Below are positions 52,239-61,616 of a stretch of DNA of 64,000 nt, piece by piece. Each line of letters begins with the position of its first letter. Within the stretch, counting starts at the first letter, position 1. A program made the position numbers and the translations under genes. A model generated the notes under the pieces. It searched no databases. It was given only the letters and a program-made list of their open reading frames with translations, and was not told the origin of the DNA. Source of the DNA: G963678095 sp963678095 (GTDB lineage: Bacteria; Bacillota; Negativicutes; Selenomonadales; Selenomonadaceae); NCBI GenBank assembly GCA_963678095.2, contig OY782746.1, forward strand, positions 1,550,001 to 1,614,000, written 5' to 3'.

Positions 52239-52314
52239 TGGTGGAGACGAAGAGGATTGAACTCTCGACCCCCAGATTGCGAACCTGGTGCTCTCCCAGC
52301 TGAGCTACGTCCCC
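52239..52314 (-). tRNA. tRNA-Ala (anticodon CGC)
   Basis: A 76-nt cloverleaf with encoded CCA. Acceptor GGGGACG/CGTCTCC has G3-U70, the alanine identity pair. Anticodon arm CCAGG TTCGCAA TCTGG gives anticodon CGC (reads GCG). T-arm GAGAG TTCAATC CTCTT. The CGC isoacceptor is a minor one, often absent in small genomes. Confidence 0.93.
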
Positions 52315-52411
52315 GGATAAATTGGAATATAACCCCAGTTTACTCCTGTTTAGGGGATTTTTCAATAGCTATGGGGATTGTTTTGTAGGAAATTTTGTGT
52401 CGGAAAAACAA

Positions 52412-52451
52412 AAACGGAACAGCGGCGAGGGAAGTAGCCGCTGTTCCGTTT
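52412..52451 (-). terminator. Terminator of glpQ
   Basis: AAACGGAACAGCGGC and GCCGCTGTTCCGTTT, with a T-rich stretch beyond it on the minus strand. Confidence 0.88.
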
Positions 52452-52516
52452 CTTATTGTATGGTATTAGAGTTGTAGGTTGGGTTTTTATTATAGCGCTG
52501 GGTATAAGCGAAGAGC

Positions 52517-53674
52517 TTATTCGGCTGCGTCGCCGCCTTTTTTCTTAACTGTTGTCGTACCGCCAGCGATATCTGTGCCAGTGTGGTACGGGCTGTTTAC
52601 ATTAACGGTTGGAGTTGGCAGTTCCATGCCGCGTTCTTTCATAACTTCACGGCCGAGCCATGGTTTATCGGAGATAAAGCCATCTACGCCCATATCGATC
52701 AGCAGATTCATGCTAGTCTTGCTGTTGACGGTCCACGGAACAACTTTCATGCCGAGTGTATGTGCTTCAGCAACGAGTTCGTTGGAGAGTTCTTCCCAGT
52801 ACGGGGAAACAACGTCAGCGCCGATTGCATGAGCGGCCTGTACATAATCGCCTTTGAAGTCATCGATGTCAAGGCCGGCCATCCAAGGGGAAGGTCCTTT
52901 TTCATACGGCTGACGGCACTGGCTGTCGCGGCCCCAGGAAGGCTGTTCACAAGTCAGGGCAACGGTTGTGATGTTCGGATCAATCTTTTTCATTTCCTTG
53001 AGTGTACGCCAGTCGAAGGACTGCAGCATTACACGGTTTTCCATATGATATTTTTTGACAATATCATAGAATTTTTTGACGAATACTACCGGATCCGGAT
53101 TGTTTTTGGATTCTGGGAAGTTTTTATCGTCATAGATTTTTGTTTCAATATTGAACATAATGTCTTTGTTACCATAGGAGTTAGCGAGTTCGAAAACTTC
53201 TTCTAATGTAGCCATTTTTGTTCCCGGAACCGCAATTTGTGTTTTGCCATGACCTTCATAATAGTCGCCGGCTTCTGGATTCATAGTGCCGATATCATAC
53301 TGTTTTACTTGTTCCAGTGTCATTGTGCGGATATCAAGGCTTGGATCGTTTGCTTTGACATATTTTCCGTCCGGTCCTTTGGCGATATTATGGTTCATTA
53401 CCGGATTGTGACTCATGACGATATAGCCGTCTTTTGTCATCTGCATGTCCATTTCAAGAGTTGTTACACCAGTTTCCATGCCGAAGGCGTAGGAGATCAG
53501 TGTGTTTTCTGGACGAGCATCGCGGCCGCCGCGATGAGCTTCAAGGTCAAATCCCTGCGGGATAGCCTTTGCTTGAACTGTTGGGAGATCTGTAAGACCG
53601 AAACCGGATGAGAGCAGGGCAGCAGCAATGCTGGCAGCCAGGAGGTTCTTTGTTAGTTTTTTCTTGCTTAACAT
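52517..53674 (-). CDS. glpQ: Exported glycerophosphodiester phosphodiesterase GlpQ
   Basis: A 385-residue enzyme that splits glycerophosphodiesters to glycerol-3-phosphate and an alcohol outside the cytoplasm. Signal peptide (residues 1-35; KKKLTK, hydrophobic core, VQAKA). Catalytic HRGG in LEAHRGGRDARPENT (about 47-61), metal Glu/Asp pair LEMDMQMTKDGYIVMSHNP, FNIETK and the end VPWTVNSK and GVDGFISDKP. The C-terminal 35 residues are a low-complexity tail (PTPTVNVNSPYHTG, TTTVKKKGGDAAE). It is divergent from glpT, which imports its product. Confidence 0.94.
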   Translation of the reverse strand: MLSKKKLTKNLLAASIAAALLSSGFGLTDLPTVQAKAIPQGFDLEAHRGGRDARPENTLISYAFGMETGVTTLEMDMQMTKDGYIVMSHNPVMNHNIAKGPDGKYVKANDPSLDIRTMTLEQVKQYDIGTMNPEAGDYYEGHGKTQIAVPGTKMATLEEVFELANSYGNKDIMFNIETKIYDDKNFPESKNNPDPVVFVKKFYDIVKKYHMENRVMLQSFDWRTLKEMKKIDPNITTVALTCEQPSWGRDSQCRQPYEKGPSPWMAGLDIDDFKGDYVQAAHAIGADVVSPYWEELSNELVAEAHTLGMKVVPWTVNSKTSMNLLIDMGVDGFISDKPWLGREVMKERGMELPTPTVNVNSPYHTGTDIAGGTTTVKKKGGDAAE

Positions 53675-53950
53675 GTATTCATTCTCCTTTTGTTATAAAT
53701 TAACTTACTGAGAGAATTATAACATTAGAATGAAAATTCTTATATCAGAAAAAAGTTTATTTTTTGTAGGAGTTACAAGGAGTTTTCTTGTAGGAAAAAT
53801 GCTTACAAAAAATCAGAGTATATCCGCTATTTAAATTTTTGAAAAATGGGATAATGGTATACAAGGACTCATTATGAAAACGGCAGAGTTTCCTGTCTTG
53901 TGACAACGGCAAATTCTGACGAAAAGGAAAATAAGAAAAGGGGTAAGAAA
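53675..53950. promoter_or_regulatory. Divergent glpQ-glpT regulatory region
   Basis: 276 bp between the two start codons. It contains two inverted repeats of TTGTA..TTACAA type at 53764-53778 and 53788-53808, each beginning TTGTAGGA, 24 bp apart. They may bind the response regulator encoded downstream; that is inference. Confidence 0.45.
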
Positions 53951-55300
53951 ATGTTAGGAGCTATTTGGAATTTTTTCAAAACCGGCGCAAACATTGCACC
54001 GATCACAGATCCAAATGAAATCAAAACGAAGTTCAACAAAATGCGGTGGCAGGTATTCGGTTCAATCACAATTGGATATGGTTTATTCTATGTACTGCGC
54101 CTCAACTTCTCGGTAATCAAAAAACAGTTGCTTTCGCAGGGTATCCTCGATGCACAGCAGCTCGGTATTATGGGTTCCGCCTTGTTTATCACGTATGGTC
54201 TTGGTAAATTTACGAACAGTTTTTTAGCGGACCGATTTAATAATAAACGCTTCTTTGCGTTTGGTTTGTTTATGTCCTCGATCGCCAGTGTGGCTATGGG
54301 TTTTTGCAATACCTTTACGCCGCTTGTGGTGCTCTGGGGTATAAACGGTTGGTTCCAGTCCTTTGGTGCTGGTCCTTGTATCGTAGCACTGAACCAGTGG
54401 TTTACGAATAAGGAACGTGGTACTTATTATGGTATCTGGTTTACAAGCCATAACCTGGGGGCTGCTTTCACTTATGTTGTTACGGCCGTTCTGGTAACGT
54501 CTTACAGCTGGCAGATGGGCTTTATCATCCCGGGTCTGTTCTGCTTGGTTGGATCGGCAATTATCTTATTATGCATGCATGATCGTCCGGAAACAAATGG
54601 TCTGCCAAATGTTGAAGTTCTTAAAGGCGGCGTGCAGGCAGAACAGATCAAAAGCGATAAAACCGTTGCTCAGTTGCAGTGGGAAGTTGTTAAAAATCCG
54701 GCCGTTTGGATCCTCGGCATGTCCAGCCTTTGCTGCTATATCACTCGTTATGCGATTGAAAGCTGGGGCATCATCTATTTGACGGCTGAAAAAGGTTATT
54801 CCACCGTTGGCGCCGGCAGTGTTCTCGGTGTTATGCAGATTGCCGGTATCTTTGGTGCTATGACTTGTGGTCTCGTATCGGATAAATTCTTTAATCATAA
54901 ACGCAACAAACCAGCTTTGATTTATGGTATTTTATATGCTGTATCGGTTATGCTCTTCCTCTGGGCTCCGCCAAGCTTTGCGATGGACATGTTCAGCCTG
55001 TCTCTTTATGGCTGGGTAATGGGCGCACTTGTTTGCTACCTCGGTGGCTTGATGGCAGTTGATATCGTGCCGAAACGTGCTACTGGCGCGGCTATGGGTA
55101 TGATCGGTCTGCTCAGCTATGCCGGTGCAGCCATTCAGGAAGCTGTCAGCGGGTATCTTATCAATTCCCATATGACGATTGTTGATGGACAGAAAGTTTA
55201 CGATTTCGCAGCTGCCGGTGAATTCTGGGTTGCAGCAGCAGTTGTCTCCTGTATCCTGGCACTGTTTGTCTGGAATGCAAAAGCAAAAGAAATTGTATAA
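53951..55300 (+). CDS. glpT: Glycerol-3-phosphate:phosphate antiporter GlpT
   Basis: A 449-residue organophosphate:phosphate antiporter of the major facilitator family with 12 membrane helices. ATG 53951 with AAAGGGGTAAG upstream; a GTG at 53900 is less likely. GlpT/UhpT landmarks: KMRWQVFGSITIGYGLFYVLRLNFSVIKK, SFGAGPCIVALNQWFTNKERGTYYGIWFTSHNLGAAF and YAIESWGIIYL. It imports the glycerol-3-phosphate released by GlpQ. Confidence 0.93.
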   Translation: MLGAIWNFFKTGANIAPITDPNEIKTKFNKMRWQVFGSITIGYGLFYVLRLNFSVIKKQLLSQGILDAQQLGIMGSALFITYGLGKFTNSFLADRFNNKRFFAFGLFMSSIASVAMGFCNTFTPLVVLWGINGWFQSFGAGPCIVALNQWFTNKERGTYYGIWFTSHNLGAAFTYVVTAVLVTSYSWQMGFIIPGLFCLVGSAIILLCMHDRPETNGLPNVEVLKGGVQAEQIKSDKTVAQLQWEVVKNPAVWILGMSSLCCYITRYAIESWGIIYLTAEKGYSTVGAGSVLGVMQIAGIFGAMTCGLVSDKFFNHKRNKPALIYGILYAVSVMLFLWAPPSFAMDMFSLSLYGWVMGALVCYLGGLMAVDIVPKRATGAAMGMIGLLSYAGAAIQEAVSGYLINSHMTIVDGQKVYDFAAAGEFWVAAAVVSCILALFVWNAKAKEIV

Positions 55301-55337
55301 ATAAATGTATCGGCAGCTTTTAGCTGCCAATATGGTC

Positions 55338-55373
55338 AAAAAAGCGGACAGCGAAAAGCTGTTCGCTTTTTTT
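55338..55373 (+). terminator. Terminator after glpT
   Basis: AAAAAAGCGGACAGC and GCTGTTCGCTTTTTTT with a GAAAA loop. A smaller GGCAGC/GCTGCC hairpin lies at 55315-55329. Confidence 0.9.
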
Positions 55374-55560
55374 CTGCAAGAAATTCGTTCCGGTAGTTTT
55401 TAAGACAAAAACAGGGTTAATCAATAAGAAAAACGCTAAAATAAAGGCATAAGGATGCTTTTCTTAAGAGTTTTTGCTATAATGGTCCTAAACCGATTTT
55501 ATGGGTCCATATGCTATAGCAATACAGCGTGCTGAAAAAGTGCGGATGGAAGGAAGCTTT

Positions 55561-56487
55561 ATGAGTATTTTACATAGGCAGGGGTATTTGCTGTTAACGG
55601 TACTTTTTTGTGTGCTGAGTCTCACGGGCTGCAGCAAACCCAATGATTATATTGATTTTAATAAGAATCAGGCCATGATTCAGGAAGATGAGGTGCCGGA
55701 AAAGGAACAGCGGCCATTGGTCATTGCGGTTGCGGCGGTCATATCCCCGCAAGAGACCATTGAATGTTATCGCCTGTTGGCGCAGCGGATTTCGGCCGTT
55801 ACCGGGCATCCGGCCGTACTGATCCAGCGCAAGACATATGCGGAGATTAATAAGCTTTTGTCAAATGGCGAGGCGGATATGGCATTTCTTTCTACAGGCT
55901 CATATGTTTCCTATCATGGGCTGTATGAGATTGAAATACTGGCAATGGCGGCGCTTGACGATGAGTTTTTATACCGTCCGTATATTATCGTGCATAAAGA
56001 CAGCGATATCCATTCCTTTGAGGATCTGGCTGGCAAGACGTTTGCCTTTACGGATCCGCTCAGCTTTTCCGGGCATTTGATCATTGAGGATATGCTGTTT
56101 TCCCAGGGGACAAATTCGGAGCGTTATTTTAAGCGCTATTTCTATACCTATAATCATGATAAATCGATCTGGGCGGTGGCCAATCATGTGGCTGACGCGG
56201 CGAGCATCGACAGCCAGATTTATGATTATGCCAAGATTCAGACGCCAGAATTGACGGATAATATCAGGATCATTTCGGTGCTTGAATCAGCGCCGACCGG
56301 ACCGGTAGTCGTGCGCAAGGACCTGCCGGCAGAGCAGATTGCCCAGCTGCGTCAGATTTTTTTGGAAATGAATGCGGATCCGGAGAGCGCCAAGGCCATG
56401 AAAAAACTGATGATTGACCGCTTTATCACCCCACAGCCGGAGCGTTATATCCCCTTAAAGAAAATCTATGATCGGACCAGTATATAA
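55561..56487 (+). CDS. PhnD-like phosphate/phosphonate-binding lipoprotein (sensory)
   Basis: A 308-residue solute-binding lipoprotein. ATG 55561 with GGAAGGA; lipobox LSLTGCS (Cys about 25). Domain of the phosphonate-binding type: PLVIAVAAVISPQETIECYRLLAQRIS, LSNGEADMAFLSTGSYVSY, FTDPLSFSGHLI, and a C-terminal helix. No transporter gene follows; instead a histidine kinase overlaps its end by one base. It probably serves as the ligand-sensing partner of that kinase. Confidence 0.8.
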   Translation: MSILHRQGYLLLTVLFCVLSLTGCSKPNDYIDFNKNQAMIQEDEVPEKEQRPLVIAVAAVISPQETIECYRLLAQRISAVTGHPAVLIQRKTYAEINKLLSNGEADMAFLSTGSYVSYHGLYEIEILAMAALDDEFLYRPYIIVHKDSDIHSFEDLAGKTFAFTDPLSFSGHLIIEDMLFSQGTNSERYFKRYFYTYNHDKSIWAVANHVADAASIDSQIYDYAKIQTPELTDNIRIISVLESAPTGPVVVRKDLPAEQIAQLRQIFLEMNADPESAKAMKKLMIDRFITPQPERYIPLKKIYDRTSI

Positions 56488-57953
56488 TGATGAAAATTAA
56501 CAAGTTCAGCGAAAAGATGAATAGTCTTAGCCTGTATTATAAGATCAATGTGCTTGTCATCGGGATGATCATGCTTTCCGGTCTGGTTATCGGCATCAGT
56601 ATGTTGCAGGCAACCTCACACTTGCTGGAAGTACAGCTTGATAAACGGGGCATTGATATCGGCAATTCTATCGCCTCCTTGAGCAGCAATGATATTTTAT
56701 TGGAAGATTTTTTTGCTATTTCCGATCGCCTGAATAAGACAAAAAACAATAATGCGGAAGTGCGCTATATTTTAATTACAGATTCATCGGGCAGGATTTT
56801 GGCCAGCACGTTTGGCAATAGCCTGCCACAGGGCTTGGTCAGTGTACGTCTGCCGGTGAATGAGGAACCAGTTGTGCAGGATGGCAATGAACTTTGGATT
56901 AAGCGCTTTAGCAGCAATGAGGGGGCTATCCGGGAGATTTTGTTTCCCATTGAGGAGGGAAATATCGGTTTTGTCCGGATTGGCTTGTCGGAGAAAATCA
57001 TGCAAGGTCTGCTGGCGGAAAAAGTAAAGGAGATTTTACTAACCGTACTATTTGTCAGCCTTCTGGCCGCTATCGGAGCTACCAGACTATCCTACCTGCT
57101 GGTACAGCCAGTGCGGATATTGCTGGCTGCTGCTCGTCAGATTCAGCAGGGTGATTACAATGTGCGGATAAAAGTACAAAACTCGGATGAAGTTGGCAAT
57201 CTGGCCCGGGCCTTTAATGCCATGGCCCACAGCCTGCGCAAGAAAAATCGCGAGAATTATCGATTATTGCAGGAGGTTCAGGCAAAAGAGGAAATGCGCG
57301 TTTCCCTGATTCGTAAACTGTTTACCGTACAGGAAGATGAGCAGCGGCGTCTTTCCCGCGAGCTGCACGATGAGACCGGGCAGTGCATGGCCTCCCTGCT
57401 GGCCTATATTAAGGTTTTGCATACAAAGATGACAACCCAGGAGCAGAAGGATCTATTATCAGAAGCACGGGCGGTTACGGTCAATGTACTTGAAAGGATC
57501 CGCACGATGGCTGTTGAACTGCGCCCGCCGGAACTCGATTATCTTGGGGTTGTGGCCGCGATGGAAAAATACATTATGAATTTTAGTGACCAGAATGCAT
57601 TGGAGGTTGAGTTTACTCCGCCGCCGGACAAACTGGTGGTTTCAAACGATATTGCGGTATCCCTGTACCGTATTTTACAGGAAAGTCTGACGAATATCGT
57701 CATGCATGCTAAGGCAAAAAATGTCGAGGTTGTTATTACCCAAGGCGATGGCTGTGTCCGCATGAGTATAAGTGATGACGGACAGGGCATGAAAGAAAAT
57801 GCCGTGCAGCTTGCCCGGGAAAATAACCGACTCGGCTTGTTTGGCATGCAGGAGCGGGCAGAGCTACTGGGGGGAACGGTAGCGATTGAGTCTTTGCCAG
57901 GCAGTGGCACCACTGTTACGGTTACATTACCAATAGGAAGTGATGAGAGTTGA
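56487..57953 (+). CDS. Sensor histidine kinase (NarX/UhpB type)
   Basis: A 488-residue kinase. Membrane helix 1 (about 20-42), extracytoplasmic loop (43-178), membrane helix 2 (about 180-203), HAMP (about 205-258), HisKA_3 dimerisation domain with phospho-acceptor His294 in SRELHDETGQCMASLLAYIK, then HATPase (DNALEVEFTPP, ISDDGQGM, LGLFGMQERAELLGG). The start shares one base with the preceding stop (TAATG) and the end overlaps the regulator gene, so the three genes act as one unit. Confidence 0.93.
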   Translation: MMKINKFSEKMNSLSLYYKINVLVIGMIMLSGLVIGISMLQATSHLLEVQLDKRGIDIGNSIASLSSNDILLEDFFAISDRLNKTKNNNAEVRYILITDSSGRILASTFGNSLPQGLVSVRLPVNEEPVVQDGNELWIKRFSSNEGAIREILFPIEEGNIGFVRIGLSEKIMQGLLAEKVKEILLTVLFVSLLAAIGATRLSYLLVQPVRILLAAARQIQQGDYNVRIKVQNSDEVGNLARAFNAMAHSLRKKNRENYRLLQEVQAKEEMRVSLIRKLFTVQEDEQRRLSRELHDETGQCMASLLAYIKVLHTKMTTQEQKDLLSEARAVTVNVLERIRTMAVELRPPELDYLGVVAAMEKYIMNFSDQNALEVEFTPPPDKLVVSNDIAVSLYRILQESLTNIVMHAKAKNVEVVITQGDGCVRMSISDDGQGMKENAVQLARENNRLGLFGMQERAELLGGTVAIESLPGSGTTVTVTLPIGSDES

Positions 57954-58615
57954 AAAAAATGAGGATTATGCTGGCCGATGATCATGCTGTACTGCGGGCC
58001 GGATTGAAGCTGCTGCTCGACAATGAGCCGGATTTTACCGTTGTCGGTGAGGCGGCAAATGGGCAGGAAGTTCTTGCCATTTTAGACCATACAGAAGCCG
58101 ATGTGCTCGTGCTCGATCTTTCGATGCCGGTAATGAGCGGGCTTGAGTGTTTGCGGGAGATTAAAAACCGCAACCTTGCCATTAAAGTTCTGGTTTTGAC
58201 GATGTACCAGGATGAGCAATATATAAAAGAAGCGATGCAGCTTGGTGCCGGGGGCTATCTGGAGAAAAATTCGCTGGATACAGAACTCTTTCAGGCGCTA
58301 CGCACGGTGGCCAAGGGTGATCGCTACCTGCGAGAGCAGGATACACAAGTATTGCTGGATAAGTTGTTCAAGCATCCCGAAGAAATTATCGAGGATCAAC
58401 CGGTTTTCCTCAGCAAACGGGAGAAGGAAGTTCTTGAACTTTTGGTGCGTGGCTATTCCCTGGGCGTGATTGCCGATATGCTGTATCTGAGCATTAAGAC
58501 GGTCAGTACATACAAGACGCGCCTGATGATCAAGCTTAATTGCAGCCAGAAAAGCGAGTTGGTGGATTACGCATTAAAACATAAAATATTGTTTCCAAAA
58601 CATAATGATTTATGA
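57950..58615 (+). CDS. NarL/FixJ-type response regulator
   Basis: A 221-residue regulator: receiver domain with phospho-Asp56 in VLDLSMPVMSG, and acidic pair in LADDHAVLRAGLKLLL; C-terminal LuxR HTH (about 150-215; LSKREKEVLELLVRGYSLGVIADMLYLSIKTVSTYKTRLMIKLN). TTG 57950 overlaps the kinase stop. It is placed between the G3P import and G3P dehydrogenase genes and 115 bp before glpA with its paired palindromes, the likely target. Confidence 0.92.
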   Translation: MKKMRIMLADDHAVLRAGLKLLLDNEPDFTVVGEAANGQEVLAILDHTEADVLVLDLSMPVMSGLECLREIKNRNLAIKVLVLTMYQDEQYIKEAMQLGAGGYLEKNSLDTELFQALRTVAKGDRYLREQDTQVLLDKLFKHPEEIIEDQPVFLSKREKEVLELLVRGYSLGVIADMLYLSIKTVSTYKTRLMIKLNCSQKSELVDYALKHKILFPKHNDL

Positions 58616-58631
58616 TAGAATACATTTTGGA

Positions 58632-58687
58632 TATTAATTTTAAAAATTAATATATAGGAAAGTATATATTAATTCTGAAAATTAATA
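58632..58687. promoter_or_regulatory. Paired palindromes upstream of glpA
   Basis: Two 21-bp imperfect palindromes of form TATTAATT-N5-AATTAATA, at 58632-58652 and 58667-58687; centres are 35 bp apart. They lie 44-99 bp before the glpA start, the place of activator or repressor sites. Confidence 0.6.
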
Positions 58688-58730
58688 CATACTTTAAATA
58701 TGAATACTAAAAATATGAGGAGGACGAAAT

Positions 58731-60344
58731 ATGGAAAAGGCGACCGTAATTGTAATTGGTGGCGGAGCCACAGGGGTAGGTATACTGCGCGACTTAGCAA
58801 TGCGCGGCGTAGATGTAATGCTTCTTGAAATGCGCGACATGGTAAACGGCTCGAGCTCTCGTTATCATGGCTTGCTGCATAGTGGTGGACGTTATGCAGT
58901 AAAGGATTCAGAAGCAGGACGCGAATGTATTGAGGAAAATATGATTCTGCGTAAAATTGGTAAGCACTGTGTTGAAGCGACAGAAGGTTTCTTCGTGCGC
59001 TTGCCGGAAGATGATCCCGCTTATGAACAAGAATGGGTGGAATCCTGTAAGAAGATCAACCTGCCAGCAATCCAGATTGACCCGGCAGAAGCATGGCATT
59101 TGGAACCAAACCTGACCCATCGGGCACAGGCTGTATATCGCGTGCCGGATGCGGCTATCGATGGTTTCCGCATGGCATGGCAGAATGTTGAATCGGCAAA
59201 ACGCTACGGCGGCCGTGTAAAAACGTATACAGAAGTTATCAGCGTTAATTCTTCTAATGGACAGGTAACAAGTGTTACAGTACAGGATTATTTTACAAAA
59301 GAAAAATATGATATTGAATGCGACTTTGTTGTCAATGCTGCCGGCCCTTGGGCAGGAAGAGTTGCAGGTTTTGCCAATATCCCGGTAAATGTACAGCCGG
59401 ACAGAGGTACCCTCATCGCCTTCAACCACCGCATTACAAACCGTATTGTCAACCGTTTACATAAATCTTCGGATGGTGATATCTTTGTACCGCATGGTTC
59501 CATTACGATCCTCGGCACAACCTCCATGTCCGTTGAATCGCCGGAAGATACACAGGTAACGACGGCAGAAGTAGAATACCTGATGCGTATCGGTGAACTC
59601 ACATTTGAACACCTCCGTGGTTTCCGTATTTTGCGTGCATTCTGCGGCTCCAGACCGCTTTACACGGCAGATGCCAGTGCCAAAGGCCGTGGTGTATCGC
59701 GTGGATTCGTCATCCTCGACCATGAACATGATGGTCTTAAAGGCTTTGCCAGCATTTGCGGCGGTAAGTTTACGACATATCGCTTGATGGCAGAAAAAAT
59801 GGTCGATCTCGTCTGCGGCTATCTTAACAATACAACGGCCTGCCGTACTGCTGAAGAAGCACTGGTGCCGGATATTGATGCCGCAGATATCAAAGAAGCC
59901 CGTAAATACTTCCCGTCCTTCGGCGTAAACCTTGCTGCTTCTCGCCTTGGACAGAAGAGCTTCAAAAATGTTATCAAACGCATGGAAGCGGAACCGCTGA
60001 AACGCGAAATCGTTTGCGAATGTGAAAACGTAACGATGGCAGAAATCGAAGAAGTCGTTAAGACGGCTGATACGGCTACGACATACACTCTTGGTGATGT
60101 CCGTCGTAAGACAAGAATGGGCATGGGGACTTGTCAGGGTGCATTCTGTACATTCCGCAGTATGGGGATGATCGCACAGAATGATCTGATGAAAGACCAT
60201 GATACAATCGTAGAGATGAAAAATTTCCTGCAGGCTCGTTATAAAGGTATTTCTCCGGTAATGTGGGGCAATACGGTCCGCGAAGTAGAACTTATGCGTG
60301 GCATCTATGACGGCGTATTAAATCTTGATGGAGGGATGGCTTGA
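58731..60344 (+). CDS. glpA: Anaerobic glycerol-3-phosphate dehydrogenase subunit A
   Basis: A 537-residue FAD-dependent subunit that oxidises G3P to dihydroxyacetone phosphate. N-terminal FAD motif VIVIGGGATGVGILRDLAMRG, substrate region SSRYHGLLHSGGRYA, and HDGLKGFASICGGKFTTYRLMAEKM. The C-terminal BFD-like [2Fe-2S] domain has CECENVTMAEIEEVV and CQGAFC. AGGAGGACG is the ribosome site. First gene of glpABC; glpB overlaps its stop. Confidence 0.96.
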   Translation: MEKATVIVIGGGATGVGILRDLAMRGVDVMLLEMRDMVNGSSSRYHGLLHSGGRYAVKDSEAGRECIEENMILRKIGKHCVEATEGFFVRLPEDDPAYEQEWVESCKKINLPAIQIDPAEAWHLEPNLTHRAQAVYRVPDAAIDGFRMAWQNVESAKRYGGRVKTYTEVISVNSSNGQVTSVTVQDYFTKEKYDIECDFVVNAAGPWAGRVAGFANIPVNVQPDRGTLIAFNHRITNRIVNRLHKSSDGDIFVPHGSITILGTTSMSVESPEDTQVTTAEVEYLMRIGELTFEHLRGFRILRAFCGSRPLYTADASAKGRGVSRGFVILDHEHDGLKGFASICGGKFTTYRLMAEKMVDLVCGYLNNTTACRTAEEALVPDIDAADIKEARKYFPSFGVNLAASRLGQKSFKNVIKRMEAEPLKREIVCECENVTMAEIEEVVKTADTATTYTLGDVRRKTRMGMGTCQGAFCTFRSMGMIAQNDLMKDHDTIVEMKNFLQARYKGISPVMWGNTVREVELMRGIYDGVLNLDGGMA

Positions 60345-61615
60345 TGAAAGCAAGTGATGTAGTTGTAATTGGCGGCGGTATCTCCGGGATGCTGGCTGCG
60401 ATTGCTGCAGCCAAAAAAGGAAAGTCGGTAACCATGCTCAGATATGGGTACGGCGCTTTTGAAATTGGCGGCGGGTTAATAGATATCATGGCATATCCGA
60501 ATGATAAAAAGTCCAGCAGTTCGCTGAAGAATTGTATCGGAAGTTTGTCGAGCGATCATCCATACAGCAAGCTCGGCTTGCAGCGTGTAGAAGATGCAGT
60601 TAAATTCCTGCTCGACCTCACAAAAGAAGAAGGCTATGCGTATGAAGGCGGCGTTGACGAACTTCACTGGGTTCCGACGGCTGTTGGTACCATGAAACCG
60701 ACCGGCCTTTATCCGAAATCCTTTGATGTAGAGGTTCTGAAAAAAGCTGATACGATTTACCTGGTGGATTTTAAAGGCTTGAAGGACTATTATGCAAAAT
60801 TGACGGAAAAAACCTTGAAGAAACTTCTTGGCGAAGACAAGAAATACGAAATTGTTACGGTGGATCCGAAAATGGAAGAAGCCATTGGTGGCCGTGATAT
60901 CATGATCATGGATATTGCCCGCTGGCTTGATAAGAGCGAAGGCCAGGAAGATTGTGCCAGCCAGCTCAAAGCACTTGTTAAACCAGGCGCTGCAGTTGTG
61001 TTCCCACAGGTTCTTGGTACGATGCCTAGCTATGCTCCGTATGAAAAAATGAAGTCCGCTCTGCAGTGTGATGTTACGGAAGCACTCTGTATTCCGCCAT
61101 CGGCAGCAGGGATGCGCTTATCCAGACTGCTCCATAACGCTGCTAGAAAATATGGCGTAAAAATCATTGAAAAAGCCAGGGTAAAATCGGCAATCGTCAA
61201 GGACGGGGTATGTGAAACTGTTATTGCCAGCGGTGTTGGCAGAGAACATACATATGCCGGCAAAAGCTTTATTTTGGCTACAGGTGGCTACTATAGTGGT
61301 GGGCTTGAAGTTCTCGACAACAATAAAGTTCTTGAACCGATCTTCAACTTGCCGGTTAAAGTTATGTCCCAGAAAGAAGACGAATGGGCAAATCTTGAAA
61401 TGTTCTCCGATAAAAAACAGCCGTTTGCATTGGCTGGGGTTACGGTTAACTATGAAATGCGCCCTGTCAACGAAAATGGCGAAAAGGTATTGAAAAATGT
61501 CTTCGTCACCGGACGTAATCTCTGCGGGTATGACTTCTGCTTTGAAAAATCTGGAAATGGTGTAGCACTTGCATCTGCTTATCAGGCTGCTGCGTCGGCG
61601 ATGGAGGTAAAATAA
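60344..61615 (+). CDS. glpB: Anaerobic glycerol-3-phosphate dehydrogenase subunit B
   Basis: A 423-residue flavoprotein subunit. ATG 60344 overlaps the TGA of glpA (TGATG) with GGAGGG 7 nt upstream. FAD-binding VVVIGGGISGMLAAIAAAKKGKSV at the N-terminus and SFILATGGYYSGGLE plus NVFVTGRNLCGYDF near the C-terminus fit GlpB. It works with GlpA and GlpC in the membrane-linked complex. Confidence 0.94.
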   Translation: MKASDVVVIGGGISGMLAAIAAAKKGKSVTMLRYGYGAFEIGGGLIDIMAYPNDKKSSSSLKNCIGSLSSDHPYSKLGLQRVEDAVKFLLDLTKEEGYAYEGGVDELHWVPTAVGTMKPTGLYPKSFDVEVLKKADTIYLVDFKGLKDYYAKLTEKTLKKLLGEDKKYEIVTVDPKMEEAIGGRDIMIMDIARWLDKSEGQEDCASQLKALVKPGAAVVFPQVLGTMPSYAPYEKMKSALQCDVTEALCIPPSAAGMRLSRLLHNAARKYGVKIIEKARVKSAIVKDGVCETVIASGVGREHTYAGKSFILATGGYYSGGLEVLDNNKVLEPIFNLPVKVMSQKEDEWANLEMFSDKKQPFALAGVTVNYEMRPVNENGEKVLKNVFVTGRNLCGYDFCFEKSGNGVALASAYQAAASAMEVK

Positions 61616-61616
61616 A

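Noticed and set aside
52583..53206. Long open frame opposite glpQ
   Set aside because: It is fully antisense to a well-supported gene, has no ribosome site and no family resemblance.
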